Shown here: one piece after another, positions 17,389-26,029 of the stretch
Numbering within the stretch: the stretch's first letter is position 1
Layout: each line of letters starts with the position of its first letter
NCBI GenBank assembly: GCA_013289015.1
Contig: JABDAV010000002.1
Coordinates: 21,053 to 85,052 of the forward strand
Length of the DNA stretch: 64,000 nucleotides
Reading direction: 5' to 3'
Source: Bacteroidota bacterium
GTDB taxonomy: Bacteria; Bacteroidota; Bacteroidia; Chitinophagales; Chitinophagaceae
The notes under the pieces: model-generated
The model's input: the letters and a program-made list of their open reading frames with translations, nothing else
What the model was told of the DNA's origin: nothing
Database searches by the model: none
Translations under genes and position numbers: made by a program

Positions 17389-17812
17389 AGCAATGTTATT
17401 ATTGCGCAAACCTAATACAATCTTATTTTATGCCCGCGCCTGTAATTTGTTTTAAATTCTTTAACATGAAAAAATATTCGAGGAACAGGTTTACGAGTAT
17501 ATTCGTAGCATAAACCAATTACCATCCGCTATCTGAAAAGCATATTAATCTTCACAGCATCTGTATTGCTGATTATAACGGTGATCATACTTATTTCCGA
17601 TAAAGAAGTAAAGGCTGAACAAGCCCAACCTGTAAATTCAGGTGGTTCAAATGCCCAAGTTGAAAAAGCCAAGCAGAATTCCATTAAGAAAAGATTTATA
17701 TCCTACTACAATGAAAGAGTTACATTGTATTGATTCTTGCTGTTGATTTTTCCATTTTGTTTTAGTGTACACGGATTTTATTTATTGAGCAGCTTATATT
17801 ATTTTACAAAGC
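17389..17812. other. 424-nt intergenic region with an ATG-less small membrane ORF
   Basis: The gap lies between divergent genes. It contains a 15-codon ATG frame (17466-17513, MKKYSRNRFTSIFVA) and, in another frame, the open stretch listed at 17521-17733. No TAnnTTTG element was found close to 17813. Confidence 0.5.
17521..17733 (+). other. possible small single-helix membrane protein without a canonical start
   Basis: The frame is open from 17509 to a TGA at 17731-17733. It reads TIRYLKSILIFTASVLLII, a hydrophobic stretch continuing VIILIS, then a soluble tail SDKEVKAEQAQPVNSGG and a Lys-rich end. The composition looks like a real one-helix protein of about 55-70 residues. There is no ATG; the only plausible starts are TTG 17566 (55 residues, truncating the helix) or a rare codon upstream. 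A lost start or small deletion joining it to the ATG at 17466 is possible. I cannot assign a family. Confidence 0.35.
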
Positions 17813-18772
17813 ATGTCAGCATTCGATAACCGGATAACAAGACTCTTCAATATTGATTGCCCAATCGTTCAGGCAGGTATGGTTTGGACAAGTGGATGGA
17901 AGCTTGCAAGTGCTGTAAGTAATGCCGGTGCATTAGGTTTGATCGGAAGTGGCAGCATGTATCCCGAAGTCTTGAAACATCACATTGTAAAATGTAAGAC
18001 TGCAACATCAAAACCTTTTGGTGTAAATATTCCTTTATTATATCCCGATATTGAAAAACATATTCAAACAGTAATTGATGAAGGAATAGAAATAATTTTT
18101 ACAAGTGCTGGCAATCCTAAAACATGGACGTCTGTCTTAAAGCAACATGGGATTACTGTTGTGCATGTTGTAAGCAGCAGCATGTTTGCAAAAAAGGCCG
18201 AAGACGCAGGTTGTGATGCAGTAGTAGCTGAAGGCTTTGAAGCCGGTGGTCATAATGGTCGCGAAGAAACTACAACAATGGTATTAATACCCGCAGTAAA
18301 AGAAGCAGTTAAAATTCCTGTGTTAGCAGCCGGAGGAATCGCAACAGGAAAGCAAATGCTGGCTGCCATGATTTTAGGCGCTGATGGTGTTCAGGTTGGA
18401 AGCCGGTTCGTTTGCAGTAATGAAGCTTCTAATCATATAAAATTTAAAGAAGCGATTGTACATAGCAAAGAAGGCGATACAATGCTTTGCATAAAAAAAG
18501 TAGTGCCTGTCAGATTGCTTAAAAATGATTTTTATGAAACGATCACCAAGGCTGAAGCAAATGGTGCATCAAAAGAAGAGTTGCAAAATATATTGGGTCA
18601 TGGCCGCGCAAAAAAGGGAATGCTTGAAGGTGATCTTACGGAAGGTGAATTAGAGATCGGTGAAGTAAGTACACTCATAAAAGATATAAAACCTGCTGCT
18701 GAAATTGTGAATGAAATATGGAATGATTTCAATGCTGCTGTTAAAGACCCTTTCTGTCAAGACAAAGAATAA
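17813..18772 (+). CDS. nitronate monooxygenase / NAD(P)H-dependent FMN oxidoreductase
   Basis: A 319-residue TIM-barrel flavoenzyme of the 2-nitropropane dioxygenase family. Landmarks are the opening CPIVQAGMVW (about 16-25), the FMN-site block AEGFEAGGHNGRE with His147, and the phosphate-binding AAGGIATGKQMLAAMILGADGVQVGSRF (about 172-199). His in EAGGHxG is the catalytic base in nitronate monooxygenases and is also conserved in the enoyl reductase FabK, so oxidation of alkyl nitronates and enoyl-ACP reduction cannot be separated from sequence alone. The symporter gene follows after 15 nt, which suggests one transcript, without an obvious metabolic link. Confidence 0.87.
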   Translation: MSAFDNRITRLFNIDCPIVQAGMVWTSGWKLASAVSNAGALGLIGSGSMYPEVLKHHIVKCKTATSKPFGVNIPLLYPDIEKHIQTVIDEGIEIIFTSAGNPKTWTSVLKQHGITVVHVVSSSMFAKKAEDAGCDAVVAEGFEAGGHNGREETTTMVLIPAVKEAVKIPVLAAGGIATGKQMLAAMILGADGVQVGSRFVCSNEASNHIKFKEAIVHSKEGDTMLCIKKVVPVRLLKNDFYETITKAEANGASKEELQNILGHGRAKKGMLEGDLTEGELEIGEVSTLIKDIKPAAEIVNEIWNDFNAAVKDPFCQDKE

Positions 18773-18787
18773 CTGCATAATCATTAC

Positions 18788-20011
18788 ATGAAAAAAATTT
18801 TCACCAATCTTACTTTCTGGGTTTTGTTGGCCATAACAGCAGGGGCATTGTTAGGCAATTTTTATCCGGACACGGCAGTGAAAATGAAAGTACTTGGTGA
18901 TACATTTATTACTGTAATCAAATACTTTATTTATCCTATTATCTTTTTAACTATATCGCTTGGCATAAGTAATATGGGTGATTTGAAAAAAACTGGTCGT
19001 GTTGGTGGCAAGGCCATTTTATATTTTGAAGTTGTTACAACATTTGCATTGCTGATCGGAATAATTGTTTCTCATTTAATACAGCCGGGTCGCGGTGTGA
19101 ATATTTCTGAAATTAAAGGGGGCGATATTTCCAATTATGTACAGCAATCCAAAGAATTTACCTGGTGGCATTTTTTGAAAGAGAATCCAACTTTGCAAAT
19201 ACTAATAGTTGCCATTGTGTTTGGCATTTGGTTGAGTAAATACAAGAACAAAAAACGCATCATTCAACCCTTAACCATTGCGTCAAAGTATGTTTTTAAA
19301 GCCTTGCATTTTATAATGTTCCTTGCGCCGCTTGGTGCTTTTGGAGGAATGGCATATACTATCGGAAAATTTGGTTTGCATACTTTATTGCCGCTTGGCC
19401 GATTGATGGTTTGTGTTTACGTAACATGCATCTGCTTTATTTTTATTGTGCTCGGTGTGTTGTTGCGTTATTACAAGATCAGCATCTTTAAATTTCTAAA
19501 ATACATACGCGAAGAATTGTTGATTGTTTTAGGCACGTCGTCATCGGAAGCAGCTTTGCCTTCATTGATTGAAAAGCTGGAAAGAATGGGTTGTTCAAAA
19601 TCGGTAACGGGATTAATTGTTCCCGCAGGTTATTCTTTTAATCTTGACGGAACCACCATTTATCTTTCCATGTCAGTAATGTTTTTGGCGCAGGTATATA
19701 ACATTGATCTTTCATTGCACCAGGTATTCATAATAATCGGTGTGTTATTGATAACATCAAAAGGCGCAGCCGGTGTTACCGGCAGTGGCTTTATTATACT
19801 CGCATCAACCTTAACTGCTGTAAAAGTTATTCCACTTGAAGGCCTCGCTTTTTTGTTGGGGGTGGACAGGTTTATGAGTGAAGCAAGGGCACTTACTAAT
19901 TTTATCGGCAATGGTGTGGCAACAATCTGGATATCGAACAATGAAAAAGAGTTTGACAGGAATAAGATGATCGAAGCATTCGGTCAAACATCAATTAAGG
20001 ATATTCGATAA
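18788..20011 (+). CDS. dicarboxylate/amino acid:cation symporter (DAACS)
   Basis: A 407-residue integral membrane transporter of the glutamate/C4-dicarboxylate family. It has about eight transmembrane helices plus the two re-entrant hairpins. The serine-rich hairpin tip LGTSSSEAALPSL is at about 249-261, and the TM7 motif SFNLDGTTIYLSM corresponds to the NMDGT region of the family. It uses a Na+ or H+ gradient to import glutamate, aspartate or C4-dicarboxylates; the precise substrate cannot be read. It lies 15 nt after the flavin oxidoreductase gene. It is convergent with the DUF3072 gene. Confidence 0.93.
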   Translation: MKKIFTNLTFWVLLAITAGALLGNFYPDTAVKMKVLGDTFITVIKYFIYPIIFLTISLGISNMGDLKKTGRVGGKAILYFEVVTTFALLIGIIVSHLIQPGRGVNISEIKGGDISNYVQQSKEFTWWHFLKENPTLQILIVAIVFGIWLSKYKNKKRIIQPLTIASKYVFKALHFIMFLAPLGAFGGMAYTIGKFGLHTLLPLGRLMVCVYVTCICFIFIVLGVLLRYYKISIFKFLKYIREELLIVLGTSSSEAALPSLIEKLERMGCSKSVTGLIVPAGYSFNLDGTTIYLSMSVMFLAQVYNIDLSLHQVFIIIGVLLITSKGAAGVTGSGFIILASTLTAVKVIPLEGLAFLLGVDRFMSEARALTNFIGNGVATIWISNNEKEFDRNKMIEAFGQTSIKDIR

Positions 20012-20063
20012 ATTTAAAATGAGACTGCTAAAAAATTTTTCAACAAAGAAGAAAAAGAGAAGC

Positions 20064-20291
20064 TTAAAATTTTTTATTGAGCTTTAGCTCTAATCTTTTG
20101 ATGTGTTCATTCGCTGCAGCTTTTGATAGCCTTACATCGAACATTTCGCCTGCTTCATTAGTTAAATTTTTCAGGTAAGATGTTTGATCTTTGGTCATAC
20201 ATTCTGTACCCGTGATCCATTCGTCGGGATTTCTTTCCAATATAGAACCACTAATAAACTGTCTTTGTTGTATTGCTTGCTCTGAATACAT
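20064..20291 (-). CDS. DUF3072-like small protein
   Basis: A 75-residue protein beginning MYSEQAIQQR. Its C-terminal half, MTKDQTSYLKNLTNEAGEMF then LSKAAANEHIKRLE, is the compact two-helix module of DUF3072: a helix with a conserved YLK then an LTKxEAxxxI helix. The family has no assigned function; the module resembles small DNA- or protein-binding helices such as the C-terminal SAP-like units seen in phage-related proteins (inference). ATG 20291 is used; an upstream in-frame start at 20330 would add 13 unconserved residues. No operon partner is present. Confidence 0.68.
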   Translation of the reverse strand: MYSEQAIQQRQFISGSILERNPDEWITGTECMTKDQTSYLKNLTNEAGEMFDVRLSKAAANEHIKRLELKLNKKF

Positions 20292-20410
20292 AATTGTAAG
20301 TTTATATGTTTTCAAATTTACAGGAAACATTTAAAATATCAGTAGATAATCAAAGAATTTTTAAACATGCAAATTGTTCTACATATGAGACTATGTTTTT
20401 AGAAAAGAAA

Positions 20411-20440
20411 AAAAGTGAGAAGTTATTATTTCTCACTTTT
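20411..20440 (-). terminator. rho-independent terminator of the Gfo/Idh/MocA gene
   Basis: AAAAGTGAGAA (20411-20421) and TTCTCACTTTT (20430-20440) form an 11-bp stem with an 8-nt loop. On the minus strand a T-rich run follows, about 20 nt past the stop codon at 20459. Confidence 0.82.
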
Positions 20441-20458
20441 CAATTATGATTTTTATGG

Positions 20459-21913
20459 CTACACTCCCAATGCCCATCCATCTCTGTACGTTCTCTTTAT
20501 AAACTGGTTGGCATCTTCAAAATTTGTAATCTTCATATTGTCACCATCCCAAACCAATTGAATATGTTGACCAGGATAATCCCAATCACCATTTGTATTT
20601 TTTGTGCGGATGTTATAACTGCGGATTGCAAGATTCCCCATCAATACGCTTTCTGTGAGTGGACCGGCAAGATCAAATCTTGAACTTAGATCGTTTGCTT
20701 CTTTACTTCCATAACCGGCAATTGCTGCTTCAATCCATGCTGCATAATGGCCGTCATCACCATTTGGTACACGTGCAATTGTTTGCGGAACTATTGTTGT
20801 TTTAGTTTTTGATGTTGGTAACAACTGAGGATTCATTCCATAAGTTCCAGACATCATACTGCCTTTTGTTCCGATGAAAATTATTCCATTGCCACCGTCA
20901 CCCATTTCTTCACTTGGCAATAATTCTGCAGGGCGTTGCGGTTGAATACCACCATCCATCCAATGCAATTTTAAATCTTGTTTACCTTTTTGTTTGAACG
21001 TAAGAATTATGTGTGATGAAACCGGGCCGCTGTCAGGATAATATGCCTTCTCCCAGTTAGCAACGTATCTTGTGGCAACGCTGCACTCTGCTGATGAAGG
21101 ATAACCTAAACCCAATACTGCAAATGCAGGTTGCATAATATGGCAAGCCATATCACCCAAAGCACCGGTTCCATAATCCCACCATCCACGCCAGTTAAAA
21201 GGAACAAGATTATCCATGTAATCTTTTTGTGGCGCAGTGCCCAACCATAAATTCCAATCAAGTTCCGGAGGTACCGTTTTGCTTTCACCGCGATCAATTC
21301 CCTGTGGCCAGACAGGCCTGTCAGTAAAACAATAAATCTCTTTTACATCACCAATAGTGCCCGCTTTATACCAATCAATTAACTGTCTTACGCCATCGCC
21401 ACTTGCGCCCTGGTTACCCATTTGTGTAACTATTTTATAACGGTGTGCAGCTTGCGTTAACATGCGTGCTTCATATATATCATGTGTTAAAGGTTTTTGT
21501 ACATACACATGTTTGTTCAATTGCATTGCAGCCATTGCAGCTACAGCATGGTTATGATCGGGAATAGAAACATTGCATGCATCAATGTTTTTATGCTCTT
21601 TATCTAACATTTCCCGGAAATCCTTATAATATTTTGCGTTGGGAAATTTTTTCCTGCTCTCTGCAGAACTCCTGTCGTCCACATCACATAACACAGCAAT
21701 ATTTGCTTTACCACTCGCAAAAAAATGACTGATATCATCTCCGCCTTTGCCACCGGCACCAATTGCCCCGATGTTTAATTTATCACTTGGCGCAATATAA
21801 CCTCTGCCCAAAACATGACGAGGCACTATATAAAAACCTGCTGCGGCTAAAGATGCATTTTTAATAAAACTTCTGCGGGACGCATTTTGTTTTTCTGCAT
21901 TTTCATTTTCCAT
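20459..21913 (-). CDS. TAT-exported Gfo/Idh/MocA family oxidoreductase
   Basis: A 484-residue NAD(P)-dependent oxidoreductase with a twin-arginine signal (SRRSFIKNASLAAAGFYIV, about 12-30), so it folds with its cofactor before export to the periplasm. The nucleotide-binding motif IGAIGAGGKGGDD is at about 47-59. The sugar-binding block has VQKPLTHDIYEARML, as in the EKP motif of glucose-fructose oxidoreductase-like enzymes, although the E is Q here. Members of this large family in Bacteroidota act on sugars, inositols or 3-keto-glycosides; the substrate is unknown. It is a single-gene unit with its own terminator. Confidence 0.9.
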   Translation of the reverse strand: MENENAEKQNASRRSFIKNASLAAAGFYIVPRHVLGRGYIAPSDKLNIGAIGAGGKGGDDISHFFASGKANIAVLCDVDDRSSAESRKKFPNAKYYKDFREMLDKEHKNIDACNVSIPDHNHAVAAMAAMQLNKHVYVQKPLTHDIYEARMLTQAAHRYKIVTQMGNQGASGDGVRQLIDWYKAGTIGDVKEIYCFTDRPVWPQGIDRGESKTVPPELDWNLWLGTAPQKDYMDNLVPFNWRGWWDYGTGALGDMACHIMQPAFAVLGLGYPSSAECSVATRYVANWEKAYYPDSGPVSSHIILTFKQKGKQDLKLHWMDGGIQPQRPAELLPSEEMGDGGNGIIFIGTKGSMMSGTYGMNPQLLPTSKTKTTIVPQTIARVPNGDDGHYAAWIEAAIAGYGSKEANDLSSRFDLAGPLTESVLMGNLAIRSYNIRTKNTNGDWDYPGQHIQLVWDGDNMKITNFEDANQFIKRTYRDGWALGV

Positions 21914-21954
21914 GTGGCATAATTTTTTGTGTGGTGAAAGTTAATTGAAATAAA

Positions 21955-23028
21955 TTATTGTTTGTTTTTGTTTACTTCGAGTGGATGCTGCAAAATAAAT
22001 GTTTGACCCGGAAAAGCAAAATCAATTCCCTTTTTTGTGAAGGTATCCAGTATTTCAATGTATATCTGTTGTTGAATGTCAAGATAAAGTTTGTAATCAG
22101 ATGAATCAATAAAATATAAAATTTCAAATACAACACTATAATCAGCTAAAGTAGTAAGATGGCATCTTTCAACACGGGCATGTTGTTGTTTATTGATGAT
22201 CTGCTCTATGATTTGAGGAATACCTTTTAATTTTTCTTCATTTGTATCATACCGCAAATTCAGCTTAAATGAAACGCCTCTCCGCTCAAGACGCTTAATA
22301 TTTTTTATAGTTGATTTTACCAGCTCTGTATTAGGCATGATCAATTGTTCGCCTGAAACACTTCTTATATGTGAAGTTTTTATACCAATGTGTTCAACCG
22401 TTCCCGTGATATTGTTTACAGAAATAACATCGCCAATTTCAAAAGGCTTATCAAAAAATATAACGAAGTAGCTAAAAAGATCAGTAAGAATATTTTGTGC
22501 AGCAAGTGCAATGGCAATACCGCCAATACCAAGGCCCGTAATGATGGTAGTAATGTTATAGCCAAGGTTTTCAATCAACATTAATACGCCACCTGTCCAA
22601 ACAAGCACTTTAAGTACTATCAGTATTCCGCTTAAATGCGTTATGCGCTCTTTAGGCTCACCTTTGCGTTGCATGTATAACAACACTGATAGGTAAACGG
22701 CGTGATTAATAAAGCGAATGAAAAAATAGGTTGTTATCAAAGCCATTGCAACTTTGAGGATATGCGACGCATGATCTGTAAAATTTAACTGCTGAAGGAT
22801 GGCGTAGTTAATAAGAAAGTATATGTAAGGAATGATGAATTTTTCAGCGGCTACTACAATTGTATCATCCGCTTCAGATGCAGTTTTACTGGCAGCTCTT
22901 TTAAATATAGATAAAATAAATTTTCTGAAAAGCTTAAATAATATCCATACAATTATCATCTGACCAAGAACAATAGCATATACCTGCACAGAATTTCCTT
23001 CCCATATTTTCTTTAAAAGCTCTTTCAT
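21955..23028 (-). CDS. MscS-family mechanosensitive ion channel
   Basis: A 357-residue membrane protein. Hydrophobic segments cover about 15-35, 60-80, 95-115 and the pore-lining TM3 at about 150-190, which has the Gly/Ala pattern GLGIGGIAIALAAQNIL. The beta domain follows immediately (GDVISVNNITGTVEHIGIKTS and MPNTELVKSTIKN), then the alpha/beta cytoplasmic vestibule. It releases solutes on hypo-osmotic shock. It starts at MKELLKKIWE (ATG 23028); an upstream frame to 23070 would overlap the promoter region of the divergent M23 gene. Confidence 0.93.
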   Translation of the reverse strand: MKELLKKIWEGNSVQVYAIVLGQMIIVWILFKLFRKFILSIFKRAASKTASEADDTIVVAAEKFIIPYIYFLINYAILQQLNFTDHASHILKVAMALITTYFFIRFINHAVYLSVLLYMQRKGEPKERITHLSGILIVLKVLVWTGGVLMLIENLGYNITTIITGLGIGGIAIALAAQNILTDLFSYFVIFFDKPFEIGDVISVNNITGTVEHIGIKTSHIRSVSGEQLIMPNTELVKSTIKNIKRLERRGVSFKLNLRYDTNEEKLKGIPQIIEQIINKQQHARVERCHLTTLADYSVVFEILYFIDSSDYKLYLDIQQQIYIEILDTFTKKGIDFAFPGQTFILQHPLEVNKNKQ

Positions 23029-23115
23029 AATATGTTGCAAAAATATTGGCTTGTTAATAAACAAAAACAAAAGAATGCCCCGTTAAAAACTCAATTGCTA
23101 TTTTTGATTGCACAC

Positions 23116-24822
23116 ATGAAAATAACAACACGCTTTATATTTATAATTCTTATTTTGTTACACTTTATTTATGTAGAGGCACAGAATAGTTATCCTCAGC
23201 ATTATTTCAGAGACCCGCTAAATATTCCTATACAGCTTGCGGCAAATTTCGGCGAGCTGCGCACAGATCATTTTCATATGGGTCTTGACATTCGCACGCA
23301 ATCAAGAGAAAATCTTCCTGTGTTTGCAGCGGCAGATGGATATGTGAGCAGAATAAAAATTGAAAAGTATGGTTATGGGCAAGCAATCTATATCACTCAT
23401 CCAAATGGATATACCACTTTATATGCGCACCTTAATTCTTTTTACCCACAGCTTGCGCAATATGTAAAGAACAAACAATATGCAGATAAAAAATGGGAGC
23501 AGGACATGGAGATACCCGCAAATATGTTCCCTGTAACAAAAGGTCAGTTTATTGCAAACAGCGGCAACACCGGTGGCTCGCAAGGACCGCATTTGCATTT
23601 TGAAATACGTGATACAAAAACAGGCAATAATCTTAATCCTTTATTGTTTGGAATGGATGTACCTGATCATATTGCGCCGATCGTTTATAATTTATATTGG
23701 TACGACAGGCGTTATAGCATTTACACTGTTCAGCCACAACCCATTTCAATCGTAAAGAAAAACAATATTTACACAACAACTTCCGTTGTAAAAGTTGGTT
23801 CTCCGATAATTTCTTTGGGATTGAGAATGGAAGACATGAACAATGCTTCTTCGTTTAAGTTTGGCGTATATCATGCGGCGTTATATGTAGATAATGTTTT
23901 GCAATTTGAATTCAGACTGAATAATTTTTCTTACGATAGCAGTCGCTATGTAAACGCAGGCATGGATTATACACGCTGGGTAAAAAATAAACAAGGCATA
24001 CAATATCTTTCTTTATTGCCGGGCAATCAGCTTGATATTTTTACTCAACTTAAAAGCGATGGAAAAATAGTTTTGAACGATAGCGCAGTTCATGTAATAA
24101 AAATTATAGTGAGTGATGAAAATGAAAATGCAAGCGCAATAAATTTTCAAGTACAATATAATGCAGCATTGCAAAAAAATTATAGCATTCCAACTAATGC
24201 AGTTGTTTGCGATGTGCATGAACCTAACAATATTAAAACCGCAAATGCAAGTATTCATTTCAGCGAAAATGCTTTTTACGATGCGTTGCCCATAATTGTT
24301 TCTGAAACAGATGCAGCAATTTCAAAACAGGTTTCGCCAACAATACATATAAGTGATTATACAATTCCTGTGCACGACGATTGTAATGTCATGATCAAAG
24401 CAAATGCCTCGTTAAGTGAAAAACTAAAAGACAAAGTTGTAATGCAACTTCAAAGTGGCAATTCATCTACTGTGAAAAGAGGTTTATGGCAAGGTGATTG
24501 GATGGTTAGCAGCTTTGATGAATTAGGCGATGCGCGATTATTAATTGATACTGTTGCGCCGGTAATTGTTCCTGTTGGCTGGAAAAGCGGATCGAGTTTC
24601 AGTAATCAAAAAGCAATGGTTATTAAATGTACGGACGACCTTGATGCCGTTGCATCGTTTACTGCAATGCTTGATGGCAACTGGCTGATGTTTGCAAAAA
24701 AGAATGATAACTTCATTTATACCTTTGATGAACATTGCCCTGTGGGAAAACATACATTAACTGTAACGGCAACCGATGTTGCAGGCAACAGGGTTACACA
24801 ATCGTATACCTTCACAAAATAA
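23116..24822 (+). CDS. M23 family metallopeptidase (LytM-type)
   Basis: A 568-residue exported protein with a signal peptide at 1-23 (ITTRFIFIILILLHFIYVEAQ). The zinc peptidase domain is at about 30-175. Zinc ligands are His54 and Asp58 (HFHMGLD), His104 (YAHL) is catalytic and His160 (in HLHFEI) completes the site, so it should be active on peptidoglycan cross-links. About 390 further residues of beta-rich sequence follow, ending with an Ig-like repeat (CPVGKHTLTVTATDVAGN). The last strand, with a typical bacterial Ig-like signature, may position the enzyme at the wall. The bcp gene begins 10 nt after the stop. Confidence 0.9.
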   Translation: MKITTRFIFIILILLHFIYVEAQNSYPQHYFRDPLNIPIQLAANFGELRTDHFHMGLDIRTQSRENLPVFAAADGYVSRIKIEKYGYGQAIYITHPNGYTTLYAHLNSFYPQLAQYVKNKQYADKKWEQDMEIPANMFPVTKGQFIANSGNTGGSQGPHLHFEIRDTKTGNNLNPLLFGMDVPDHIAPIVYNLYWYDRRYSIYTVQPQPISIVKKNNIYTTTSVVKVGSPIISLGLRMEDMNNASSFKFGVYHAALYVDNVLQFEFRLNNFSYDSSRYVNAGMDYTRWVKNKQGIQYLSLLPGNQLDIFTQLKSDGKIVLNDSAVHVIKIIVSDENENASAINFQVQYNAALQKNYSIPTNAVVCDVHEPNNIKTANASIHFSENAFYDALPIIVSETDAAISKQVSPTIHISDYTIPVHDDCNVMIKANASLSEKLKDKVVMQLQSGNSSTVKRGLWQGDWMVSSFDELGDARLLIDTVAPVIVPVGWKSGSSFSNQKAMVIKCTDDLDAVASFTAMLDGNWLMFAKKNDNFIYTFDEHCPVGKHTLTVTATDVAGNRVTQSYTFTK

Positions 24823-24832
24823 TTATTGCAAT

Positions 24833-25309
24833 ATGGCCAAACCGGAAGCAGGCATGAAAGCACCTGCATTTAAAGGCAAAGATCGAGATGGTAAAACAAT
24901 TGCGTTAAGCGATTATAAAGGCAAAAAGCTTGTATTATATTTTTATCCAGAAGATGATACGCCAACATGTACAGTGCAGGCATGTAACCTAAGAGATAAT
25001 TATGCTTTACTGAAGAATGAAGGTTTTGAAGTTGCGGGTGTAAGTCCTGACGATAGTGCAAGCCATAAAAAGTTTGAAGCAAAATTCAATTTGCCGTTTA
25101 CTTTAATTGCAGACCCGCAACATAAAATCATAGATGCTTATGGTGTTTGGGGCGAGAAGCAATTGTACGGAAGAAAGTTTATGGGCATTCATCGTACAAC
25201 TTTTTTGATTGATGAAAAAGGTATCATTCAAAAAGTATATTTAAAGCCGCGTAATAAACAACACGCTGAAGACATTGTAAAATTCTGGAAAGAAAAAGAA
25301 GCGCAATAA
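24833..25309 (+). CDS. bcp: thioredoxin-dependent peroxiredoxin, Bcp type
   Basis: A 158-residue peroxiredoxin that reduces hydrogen and organic peroxides. The peroxidatic Cys46 is in TPTCTVQAC and the resolving Cys51 follows five residues later, the atypical two-cysteine layout of BCP/PrxQ. The region after LVLYFYPEDDTP and the SPDDSASHKKFEAKF block are conserved. It starts at ATG 24833 (MAKPEAGMKAP); the open frame extends further upstream only inside the peptidase gene. It follows the peptidase gene by 10 nt, so probably the two are cotranscribed. The PIN gene ends immediately after it on the opposite strand. Confidence 0.95.
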   Translation: MAKPEAGMKAPAFKGKDRDGKTIALSDYKGKKLVLYFYPEDDTPTCTVQACNLRDNYALLKNEGFEVAGVSPDDSASHKKFEAKFNLPFTLIADPQHKIIDAYGVWGEKQLYGRKFMGIHRTTFLIDEKGIIQKVYLKPRNKQHAEDIVKFWKEKEAQ

Positions 25310-25729
25310 TCACTTCGCTACATGTTTCTCAAAAAAGTTTCTCGCATTCAAAACAGGTATAGTTGAAAAATAAAAATCTTTTACGTCTTCTGTAACAATG
25401 AAATTGCAATTACTTTCAATGGCAGAATAATATTCAAGCCCGTCTTCAAAATCATTTACTTTTTTGTTGGCGAGTGTTTTTTCGGCAACATCTTCTGTTG
25501 CTGGCACTATAAAAATATGTTTGCATAACAAAGCAATTTTTTCTCGTGCAGATCTTGTGCTATATTTTTTTTCTGCAAAGTAAAATGCAATAGCAAGGCA
25601 AATGGGCGAAGTATAAATTTCAAAATTGTTATTGCCTGAAAGACTTAGGACGCGGGCGCTGTAAGTATAAAGTGGGTATTCTTTATTTAATACTGAAACA
25701 AGAATATTGGCATCAATAAAAGCTTTCAT
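25310..25729 (-). CDS. PIN domain protein, probable VapC-type toxin
   Basis: A 139-residue PIN-fold nuclease candidate. The acidic catalytic residues are Asp6 (FIDANIL), Asp93/Asp96 (NDFEDGLEYY) and the TED near 113-115, so the nuclease site looks intact. PIN toxins cleave tRNA or rRNA and are neutralised by a neighbouring antitoxin. The stop of the upstream antitoxin frame overlaps this ATG as ATGA, so the genes were translationally coupled. That antitoxin is frameshifted here, so the toxin may be silent, tolerated or a remnant. It ends just after bcp on the opposite strand. Confidence 0.82.
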   Translation of the reverse strand: MKAFIDANILVSVLNKEYPLYTYSARVLSLSGNNNFEIYTSPICLAIAFYFAEKKYSTRSAREKIALLCKHIFIVPATEDVAEKTLANKKVNDFEDGLEYYSAIESNCNFIVTEDVKDFYFSTIPVLNARNFFEKHVAK

Positions 25730-25984
25730 TTTTTAGCGCTGTAATATTCTTTCTTTAATGATTTTCTTGAACGCGCTTTTGTTTGATATGTAGCAGCGCC
25801 TTCCGCAACCTGGCTTACCCAATTTGAAATAGGAAACTCTTCAAAGGAAGTATAACCTGACGAAGTTTACTTTATCCAAAAGGAACTCAACAAGCCTGCT
25901 TAGGCTTACGTTGTTTTTTTCAGCATATCTTTTTGCTTTGGTTGCAATTGCTTCATTAAAGCTTAAAGTTATCTTGGCATCCAT
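25726..25984 (-). pseudogene. ribbon-helix-helix-type antitoxin (DUF6364-like), frameshifted
   Basis: From ATG 25984 the frame reads MDAKITLSFNEAIATKAKRY, then AEKNNVSLSRLVEFLLDKV, a DUF6364-like DNA-binding antitoxin N-terminus. It then hits a TGA at 25841-25843. One base shifted, the rest is open from about 25866 to the TGA overlapping the toxin ATG, reading TSSGYTSFEEFPISNWV, SQVAEGAATYQTKARSRK and ending in YYSAKK. The gene is 259 nt, one more than a multiple of three. Removing one A at the AAA opposite 25866-25868 restores a complete 85-residue antitoxin, so either a real mutation or a base-calling error is present. Confidence 0.8.
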
Positions 25985-26029
25985 ACACTAAATTTTTACG
26001 TGTAAAAAAATATTTTGTACGCATAAATT

